In this document: positions 58,818-64,000 of the stretch, one piece after another
Numbering within the stretch: position 1 is the stretch's first letter
How the letters are laid out: each line of letters opens with the position of its first letter
Assembly (NCBI RefSeq): GCF_900114435.1
Contig: NZ_FOZK01000001.1
Coordinates: 62,001-126,000, forward strand
Length of the DNA stretch: 64,000 bases
Direction: 5' to 3'
From: Halomicrobium zhouii
GTDB lineage: Archaea > Halobacteriota > Halobacteria > Halobacteriales > Haloarculaceae
Made by a program: the position numbers and the translations under genes
The notes under the pieces: model-generated
The model's input: only the letters and a program-made list of their open reading frames with translations
Told to the model about the DNA's origin: nothing
Database searches by the model: none

Positions 58818-58964
58818 GTGTCTGACGGGTTCGCCGATGAACTCACGCCCCCAGATAACTGGGAATATCCGGTTGACCGCTTCGTCACGGCCCTCGACCT
58901 TGCAGAGCGCGGCGCATCCGACCAAGAGGTACGCAAAGCGGTTCGCGAGGTGGAGGACGAATGA
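58818..58964 (+). CDS. Element-encoded small acidic protein
   Basis: 48 aa, GTG start. Polar and helical in its second half (RFVTALDLAERGASDQEVRKAV), acidic end. The stop overlaps the next ATG (ATGA), marking the start of a translationally coupled cluster. No family recognised; small proteins of this kind are common at the left end of haloarchaeal proviruses. Confidence 0.6.
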   Translation: MSDGFADELTPPDNWEYPVDRFVTALDLAERGASDQEVRKAVREVEDE

Positions 58965-59074
58965 ACGTCTGTTCCGCCTGCGGTTGGACGGACTCGGACC
59001 TCTGCATCGTCGAGGACGATAGCGAGCTGCGTCTTCTCTGCAGTGACTGTGAAACGGTGGTGTCGGCCGCATGA
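58961..59074 (+). CDS. Element-encoded zinc-ribbon microprotein
   Basis: 37 aa with CSACG ... CSDCE, a typical C-x2-C / C-x2-C zinc ribbon. Overlaps both neighbours by 4 nt (ATGA at each side), so it is part of an operon with the gene before and after. Probably a nucleic-acid or protein-binding adaptor of the element. Confidence 0.65.
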   Translation: MNVCSACGWTDSDLCIVEDDSELRLLCSDCETVVSAA

Positions 59075-59403
59075 CGGAGTGGTCGCACTACTGCCGATAC
59101 TTCTGCCACGTTTGCGGCGAGGAGTGCATCAATCACGTCGACCAGTCGCGCACCCAGGCGTCTGAGTGTCGCGCGTGTCATCGAGTCCCCGATCTCCGGA
59201 CCGCACCAAACACTACGAGCGAGCGGCCGGAGGGAGCGACCCCCTCACATGGGGGTCCGACCTCCAACGTGAGCGCACGCCCCCAAGCGGAGCGCAGGGG
59301 GCATTCCTCAGCGCGAAAGCCCGGGGGCGGTTCCCCGGAACGTGCGCACGGTGGCGGTGCTGGTGGCCAGTCCGAGAGTGGTGCGGATTTCTGGGACATC
59401 TAA
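59071..59403 (+). CDS. Element-encoded Cys/His-rich protein
   Basis: 110 aa. The first ~45 residues contain CRYFCHVCGEECINH and CRACH, plausible for two zinc-binding sites; the remaining ~65 residues are low-complexity, Pro/Gly/Arg rich and poor in acidic residues, which is unlike neighbouring genes. The shared stop-start overlap with the previous gene supports the start; the C-terminal half may be an accidental read-through of a GC-rich palindromic tract (59220-59345). The Rep gene starts 1 nt after the stop. Confidence 0.5.
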   Translation: MTEWSHYCRYFCHVCGEECINHVDQSRTQASECRACHRVPDLRTAPNTTSERPEGATPSHGGPTSNVSARPQAERRGHSSARKPGGGSPERAHGGGAGGQSESGADFWDI

Positions 59404-59404
59404 C

Positions 59405-61564
59405 GTGGCTACGGAGGAACCCAACACCGCCGACCCCTCTCGGCAAACCAATCTGAATAAGTGTGAAACCGCCGGCTCAGAGGGAGACACAGCCGAACCC
59501 GATTCGGGCGATCCAGAACTGCCGTCGATCGATGACGCGTTCTGGTCGTTCGTCGAGGAGTGTTACGACCTCGCTGATCTGCCAGTGGCTACGGAGGAAG
59601 GGACGAAAATCAGAGAGGACTACGTCGACGAGACTCTGGAAAACTGGGAGTCCGATCCGCTGTACTACTGCGGTCGGTGTGAAACCACCTGGGCCCCCCG
59701 TAGTCGGTCGAAAATCGACCACGTAACGCTGGAGCATGGAGACGTCTTAGCGAATTCGAGCCTGTCCCCAGCTGACGCCGCGGACGCATGGATCCGGGAG
59801 AAGCGAGTGACCGGCCAGCGAGTCAAAGACGTCGATGCCGTCCCCTGGGTGATCGCCGTCCAGAGGCTCCTCGAATCTCACGAGAGGACGCTTCAAACGA
59901 CGATTAACCTCCGATACGGATGGCCCCGCGACCCGGAGTTTGACGAATTCAGTTTTAGTGCAACGGATCGCTGGAGTCCGGATTACCAGCGAGAGATGTA
60001 CGGCCAGTGCAACGGTTGGCTCCGAGAACTAACGGGCGGTACGAGACCGTCCGGCGGTGAAACAGAGGCGAGTTTTGATAACCCACACGTCGCGCTGATT
60101 ACCCGATCGGCGTCATCTGTGCCAGATGGCGAGCGGATCGGTCCCGTTGATCATGCGGCAAACCTCCGAGACCCTTGGCGAGAGGTGTATCAAAAGCTGC
60201 GGTACACCCTCGAATCCTGCGGTTTTTCGAAAGACGATTACCAGTACTGGCGTGTCCTCGAACCGCATCCCGGCGACGGCCTGAACCGGGGCTACGCGCA
60301 CGAGCATATTATCCTCGTCGTCGATGGCGAACTCTCTCAGTCCGATTTAGCTCCCGTGATGGAAACCCACGTTTCAGCTACTGAGGGCGCTGGACTGGAC
60401 GCCCACACGAATACACCCTGCCCTGAACACGCTGGCGGTAACCCGTGGGATGCAGCTGTTGGCGAGTGCGACGACTGCGACTCCCCGATCTCGGTGACCG
60501 ACCCGGAAAACGTCGAGAATCTGGCTGCCTACGTTGCTGACTACGCATCGATCGACCCGCTCGACCTCTTCGAACGGGAGCCGTCCTATATCGCCTGGGC
60601 TGCGGCCATGACCGCCGGGAACGTCCGGTCGGTGAGTCGGTCTGACCCAGCTCGCTGGGCCGCCATCGCTGACCGCTGCAAACAGCGCCACGAGTCTGGA
60701 AAATCGGACCTCGAAGGGCAGCACGGCGACCGTCTCACCGTCTCGGACAAGGGGACGAATACCCTGGAATGCGCTGTCTGTGGTAGTCCCCATGGAATAG
60801 ACCAGGACCAAACGCTGACTGAACACCGGCTTGACCGTGCCGACCAGGGCGACGAAGCCGTAATCGCCGACGGAGGCGATACCGAACTCTGGATGGATTG
60901 GGTAGCCGCATGGCGAGCTGGCAGAAAACGAACCGTAGTGAAAGAGTGTACCCATCCTGATGCCAGCAATCAGTGTCCGCTCTGCGACGAGTACCGACAT
61001 ATCGAGGATAAACACGCGGTAGACGCCTCAGTCCCGATTGATCCAGACGCGTACGTCCCCGATGACGCGTTCAAAAACGAGATGGAAGCCCACGTACAGA
61101 CGATAGAACAGAAACTTCAGCGGAATCCGGAAATCTCGACCGCCGGACTGAAAGGAATGCTCTACGGTCAGCTGCCTGACCGTCACGCAGATGCGTTAAT
61201 CGGTGGTGTCCTGGCCGGCTACGAACGACCCGATTTAGACGATCTCGATGACGACGATCTCCCAGACTGGCGGAATCGAGAGCGGATTCCTGAATGGTAT
61301 GTTCATTCAATCACCGTCGACGGCGAGGAGTTCGCTGCCTCAGTCGGCAACGGCGTGACGATGACCGAGGTAAAGACTGCGTCAGACTCCTGGGATACGA
61401 CCCGCGAACCAGTTGATCCCGAGTGGCGAAAGGATCCATGGGATGATCCATGTTGTAACGAATGTAATTCCGGAGTCTACGACCTTGTTGAGCAATTCGA
61501 ACAGCGAGGTGCGTTGGTTGGCCGGTTCGTCTGTGACTCTTGCAATGATACCGTGGTTTCGTAA
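59405..61564 (+). CDS. HUH-like replication initiator of the element
   Basis: 719 aa from GTG 59405, just after the previous stop. Domains: an acidic start; a C2H2 finger (CGRC...H...H, residues 89-111); a central region with YAHEHIILVVDGEL (His299, His301, HUH-like pair) and LAAYVADYASID (Tyr376, Tyr380), matching the motif-2 / motif-3 order of rolling-circle Rep proteins although Lys is replaced by Asp; ECAVCG and CTHPDASNQCPLC clusters; and a C-terminal C4 site (CCNEC...CDSC). Presumed function: nicking and initiation of element replication. Codon use has more A/T than the chromosome. Confidence 0.68.
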   Translation: MATEEPNTADPSRQTNLNKCETAGSEGDTAEPDSGDPELPSIDDAFWSFVEECYDLADLPVATEEGTKIREDYVDETLENWESDPLYYCGRCETTWAPRSRSKIDHVTLEHGDVLANSSLSPADAADAWIREKRVTGQRVKDVDAVPWVIAVQRLLESHERTLQTTINLRYGWPRDPEFDEFSFSATDRWSPDYQREMYGQCNGWLRELTGGTRPSGGETEASFDNPHVALITRSASSVPDGERIGPVDHAANLRDPWREVYQKLRYTLESCGFSKDDYQYWRVLEPHPGDGLNRGYAHEHIILVVDGELSQSDLAPVMETHVSATEGAGLDAHTNTPCPEHAGGNPWDAAVGECDDCDSPISVTDPENVENLAAYVADYASIDPLDLFEREPSYIAWAAAMTAGNVRSVSRSDPARWAAIADRCKQRHESGKSDLEGQHGDRLTVSDKGTNTLECAVCGSPHGIDQDQTLTEHRLDRADQGDEAVIADGGDTELWMDWVAAWRAGRKRTVVKECTHPDASNQCPLCDEYRHIEDKHAVDASVPIDPDAYVPDDAFKNEMEAHVQTIEQKLQRNPEISTAGLKGMLYGQLPDRHADALIGGVLAGYERPDLDDLDDDDLPDWRNRERIPEWYVHSITVDGEEFAASVGNGVTMTEVKTASDSWDTTREPVDPEWRKDPWDDPCCNECNSGVYDLVEQFEQRGALVGRFVCDSCNDTVVS

Positions 61565-61627
61565 GCTCTGGATTTCTACTCACTCAGATACCGAAAATTA
61601 GTTGAGGTGTTGACAGGGGAACTGTAT

Positions 61628-62002
61628 ATGGAACGTCGATCATTTTTACGTCTAATAGGACTTGGTACTTCAATGACGGTAGGCGGTTGTTCCAGTCTCA
61701 TCTCGCAACCGGGAGGCTTCGTCAAAATCCGTAATTACTCGGCCGTCGAGCGATCAGTATCTGTCAAAATTTCAAAGAAAGATGACGGAGAGATAGTTTT
61801 TCAAGAGGATGTTAGCATTGATGGCGAGGAGAGAATAGAATATCAAAATGCGTTCAATGGAGGTGAATACAGCGCGAACGTTGAAATAGAGGAGTTTGGG
61901 AAGAAGAGCTTTGATTTGTCGGTGGGTAATTGCTCTGATATTCCTTTCCAAGTATTGATTGACTCAGATCGTTTTGGACTGAGCCAAGGATATTGTGGCT
62001 GA
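61628..62002 (+). CDS. Element-encoded Tat lipoprotein
   Basis: 124 aa from ATG 61628. MERRSFLRLIGLGTSMTVGGCSS is a twin-arginine signal with lipobox GGC, followed by a small beta-sandwich (FVKIRNYSAVERSVSVKISKK, VSIDGEERIEYQNAFNGGEYSANVEIEEFG). The composition is notably A/T rich relative to the chromosome. A surface lipoprotein of the provirus, perhaps for superinfection exclusion or decoration; function not shown. Confidence 0.68.
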   Translation: MERRSFLRLIGLGTSMTVGGCSSLISQPGGFVKIRNYSAVERSVSVKISKKDDGEIVFQEDVSIDGEERIEYQNAFNGGEYSANVEIEEFGKKSFDLSVGNCSDIPFQVLIDSDRFGLSQGYCG

Positions 62003-62064
62003 CGTATTCCCGGACTAGCAGCTTTCTAAGAGCCATCTTCACTTTCACCTGACCACTTTCCCCG

Positions 62065-62070
62065 TTTTAT
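62065..62070 (+). promoter_or_regulatory. TATA box of the structural gene cluster
   Basis: TTTTAT, about 34 nt before ATG 62101, in an A/T-rich gap after the lipoprotein gene. It probably drives the overlapping genes 62101-64000. Confidence 0.4.
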
Positions 62071-62100
62071 GTCTAGTCGCTAGTAACTTTCTAACGTAGT

Positions 62101-62469
62101 ATGGCAGCAAACGATACCCCCGATTTCGACGACCTCGAACCCGTCGAAATCAACGAACAGGAAGACGATAGTGACGCCGAGTGGCTCGACCTCGAACCCG
62201 GCGAGTCGGTCGTCGGTGAAGTCCGTGCAGTGCGTCCGAACTGCGGGCAGTACGACAACACAGTCATCGAACTCGCGCGCGGCCTCGGAGACGTCGTGGT
62301 GATGTGGTCCAACGGGCAGATCGACCGGGCGTTCCGTGTGAACGACATCGGCGAGGGCGACGTAGTCGGCATCAAGCACACCGAAGACACTGCGACCGCG
62401 GAGAACGAGGACGGCGAAGAGTACGAGTTCGATATCTGGGAGGTCCGCGCACTGGGTGGTGACGACTGA
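62101..62469 (+). CDS. Element-encoded small OB-fold-like protein
   Basis: 122 aa, very acidic. The core (SVVGEVRAVRPNCGQYDNTVIELARGLGDVVVMWSNGQIDRAFRVNDIGEGDVVGIKH) has the five-strand pattern of an OB fold, so ssDNA binding is possible. No known family. Stop overlaps the next start (TGATG), coupling it to the membrane protein. Confidence 0.6.
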   Translation: MAANDTPDFDDLEPVEINEQEDDSDAEWLDLEPGESVVGEVRAVRPNCGQYDNTVIELARGLGDVVVMWSNGQIDRAFRVNDIGEGDVVGIKHTEDTATAENEDGEEYEFDIWEVRALGGDD

Positions 62470-62852
62470 TGGCGTACCGGAACAACAGCTCGGTGCTGGA
62501 GCCGTTCCAGCGCATGAACATCCTGACCACGCTCGCGTTCGCGGTGTTCGCCGTCTGTGGCCTCATCATGATGGGCATCGCCGGCGATGTGATCACCTTC
62601 CTGGAGCAACATCAGTTCCTCCCGCTGGCGGCCTCGATGGGCTCGATGGCGATGATCTTCGCGTCGAGCGGCACGCGGAACCCGCAGTACTACCATCCCG
62701 TGGAGTGGGCGATCGTCGTCCTGACCGCAGTGGCGATGATCGCCCATGCGTTCCTCGTCGAGTTCCAGGACCTGATCGCGCAGTACCAGCCGTTCGGCGC
62801 AGTCGCGATGTTCCTCCTGATGGCAATCGCGTCCGCCGTGCTCGCGAGGTGA
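62469..62852 (+). CDS. Element-encoded four-helix membrane protein
   Basis: 127 aa with four transmembrane helices (about 18-42, 50-68, 78-95, 103-125). The first ~15 residues are polar. It resembles the small multi-pass membrane proteins of pleolipoviruses and plasmid vesicles in position and size, not in specific sequence. Next gene starts 2 nt after the stop. Confidence 0.65.
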   Translation: MAYRNNSSVLEPFQRMNILTTLAFAVFAVCGLIMMGIAGDVITFLEQHQFLPLAASMGSMAMIFASSGTRNPQYYHPVEWAIVVLTAVAMIAHAFLVEFQDLIAQYQPFGAVAMFLLMAIASAVLAR

Positions 62853-62854
62853 CC

Positions 62855-63082
62855 ATGCAGCGAACACCGTTCGCTGTCGGTCTGTACTGCACGCTCGGGG
62901 TTGGCTTCTCGACCCTGCTGGACGTGTTGACCGGCTTCAACAACTTCAGCGGGAGTGCGGAGTTCGTCGTACTGACCCCGGCAGTTACTGCGTTGATGCT
63001 GTCCGCTCTCCTCCTGCTCCAGGAGCGCAAGGCCAACGTCGAGGACACCGGCGACACTACCCGTCGGGAGGCTCCGCAATGA
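62855..63082 (+). CDS. Element-encoded two-helix membrane protein
   Basis: 75 aa, two helices (about 7-25 and 36-53) and an acidic tail. Its stop overlaps the ATG of the envelope-like gene (ATGA). Small membrane partner of the structural cluster; function unknown. Confidence 0.6.
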   Translation: MQRTPFAVGLYCTLGVGFSTLLDVLTGFNNFSGSAEFVVLTPAVTALMLSALLLLQERKANVEDTGDTTRREAPQ

Positions 63083-64000
63083 GCAGGAGCTTCTCCAGCG
63101 TGCTCGTCGTCGTGCTCCTCCTGACAACGGCGATCGTGCCGGGTGGCCCGACCGGGACGGCCGCGGCGGCGGAGACCGGCGAGTGCGACCGCGTTGACGA
63201 CTTCGTGATGTTCGTGACGCTCGGTCTCGTGAACTCGGATAGCTGCTCCCGGCAGGCGTACGTGAACGACGCCATCAAGGAGATGCAGCAGTCCGACGCC
63301 AACCAGACGAAGGTAGATATCTACTCGGCCGCAGTCGGCCAGCAGGCCGACGGAGAGGCGTACACGGCGACGTACGATAACTACCTGAACGACACCGAGT
63401 CCGTCGCCTGGATGAAGGCCGAGACGGCCATCGCCCAGGCGTACGAGAACGGCAGCACGAAGTCGCAGGCGAAGGTTGCCGCGCGTCAGGCGATTGCGGA
63501 CTACTACAGCGTCAAGGCGGTCAACCTCATCGAGCAGCAGAACGCCACGCTGCACCAGTACGGATACCTCGCTGAACAGGCCCAGCAGGAGACCAACATC
63601 AGTGCCGACTTCGTACGGTACGCCGGTTACAACGGCTACGACAACCACGACATCTACGACTCGCCGGTGACGACCGACCCGGGAACGACACAGGTGACGT
63701 TGCCGAACGGCTCGACGTACCAGGCCCCGACGATGACCGTTTCCAGTGGTAACGGCGATGGCAAGATTTCCATCGTTGACCCGGCTGCTGCTCGGTACTC
63801 AGACCAGCCTGACACGCATAGCGGTTGGTGGGCTCTCCAAGTCCAGGCCCCGAATTCGAACTATCAGGACACCCACGTCTACGACTTCCGCGACGACCAC
63901 CGGCGCTGGAACCGGATTCAGTCGATGAACGATCAGCTCCAAGCGGAGGCCAACAACTACGTGAACGCCACGTGGCAGGACTTCGATTCGGGACAGATCA
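63079..64000 (+). CDS. Envelope-like secreted protein (partial, runs off the window)
   Basis: 307 residues are visible and the frame is open to 64000. A signal peptide (VVVLLLTTAIVPGG...AAAA, residues 1-31) and a mature N-terminal CDRVDDF...DSCS with a Cys pair are followed by a long helical region (DAIKEMQQSDANQTKVDIYSAAVGQQ, NDTESVAWMKAETAIAQAYENGSTKSQAKVAARQAIADYY) with many N-glycosylation sequons (N-x-S/T). This pattern resembles the N-terminal domain of envelope proteins encoded by haloarchaeal provirus elements, from my memory of that family; a homology search is needed to confirm. Confidence 0.65.
   Translation, partial: MSRSFSSVLVVVLLLTTAIVPGGPTGTAAAAETGECDRVDDFVMFVTLGLVNSDSCSRQAYVNDAIKEMQQSDANQTKVDIYSAAVGQQADGEAYTATYDNYLNDTESVAWMKAETAIAQAYENGSTKSQAKVAARQAIADYYSVKAVNLIEQQNATLHQYGYLAEQAQQETNISADFVRYAGYNGYDNHDIYDSPVTTDPGTTQVTLPNGSTYQAPTMTVSSGNGDGKISIVDPAAARYSDQPDTHSGWWALQVQAPNSNYQDTHVYDFRDDHRRWNRIQSMNDQLQAEANNYVNATWQDFDSGQI

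Larger units (their letters stand above)
58555..64000 (+). mobile_element. Pleolipovirus-like integrative element inserted at tRNA-Arg (left part)
   Basis: From the tRNA 3' end to the window edge all genes lie on one strand in tight overlapping array: zinc microproteins, a large HUH-like Rep, a lipoprotein, small membrane proteins and an envelope-like protein. Local GC is lower than in the flanking chromosome, especially 59400-62100. The arrangement resembles haloarchaeal betapleolipovirus/plasmid proviruses. The integrase and the second att copy must lie beyond 64000, since no repeat of the tRNA 3' end is found in the window. Confidence 0.7.

Noticed and set aside
58683-59072. 129-residue reverse frame after the tRNA
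   Set aside because: Antisense to three overlapping forward genes with zinc motifs; basic composition and no motif.

Overview
The window is chromosomal DNA of an extremely halophilic archaeon (class Halobacteria), with one integrated mobile element at its right end. The evidence is high GC, very acidic proteins, many Tat (twin-arginine) rather than Sec signals, archaeal replication genes (PCNA, PriL, RPA/Rpap, Hjc), TatCt/TatCo, TiaS, archaeal TATA boxes 25-30 nt upstream of start codons (leaderless transcripts), and several protein families seen only in haloarchaea. The secreted GH5 cellulase and general gene content would suit a Haloarculaceae-like genus, but that placement is only a guess.

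Layout. 1-7.4 kb: end of a Trm5/Tyw2-like methyltransferase, GH5-PKD cellulase, threonine synthase, HTH-ThiN regulator, HAD hydrolase, divergent NRAMP-like transporter coupled to a P-loop protein. 7.4-13.5 kb: VOC protein, tiaS with a duplicated 3' end, HTH regulator, glutaredoxin, PAP2 and YdjM-like membrane proteins. 13.5-22.2 kb: purine permease, pyrE, hjc, DUF4013, SWIM protein, priL, TIM-barrel isomerase, membrane protein, pcn. 22.3-28 kb: Tat-exported PGF-CTERM-like protein, nirK, orphan Dam-type methylase, rlmE, AhpD-like protein, YhhQ transporter with an RHH regulator. 28-34 kb: divergent tatCt/tatCo, tspO, epimerase. 34-42 kb: integrase-CheF fusion, htpX-pspAB operon, hydrolase, amidotransferase, HPP protein, acyl-CoA dehydrogenase. 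42-50 kb: rpa3-rpap3, mannose-1-P guanylyltransferase, atypical SDR, TRAM protein, tandem membrane paralogues (one frameshifted), a cysteine-repeat secreted peptide. 50-58.5 kb: LGFP-repeat protein, radical SAM protein, vWA lipoprotein, DUF373, esterase. 58.55 kb: tRNA-Arg(TCT), followed to the window edge by a pleolipovirus-like integrative element (zinc microproteins, HUH-like Rep, lipoprotein, small membrane proteins, envelope-like protein).

The most unusual layer is intergenic. At least eight copies of a 115-180 bp element lie between genes at 21.2, 27.9, 42.2 (two, facing), 44.8, 47.0 (composite), 56.3 and 56.8 kb. Each has fixed outer boxes (GGAAAGCCC at one end, CCCTTTCAGTCCCACC at the other), a conserved internal GTGCTTACG box, and an inverted-repeat stem whose sequence differs between copies while staying self-complementary. 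The last two copies bracket further inverted repeats, giving a ~570 bp nested palindrome. I know of no described family matching this and consider it the best candidate for an undescribed system. The second notable item is a protein fusing a degenerate tyrosine-recombinase domain to a CheF-like chemotaxis domain (34317-36275).
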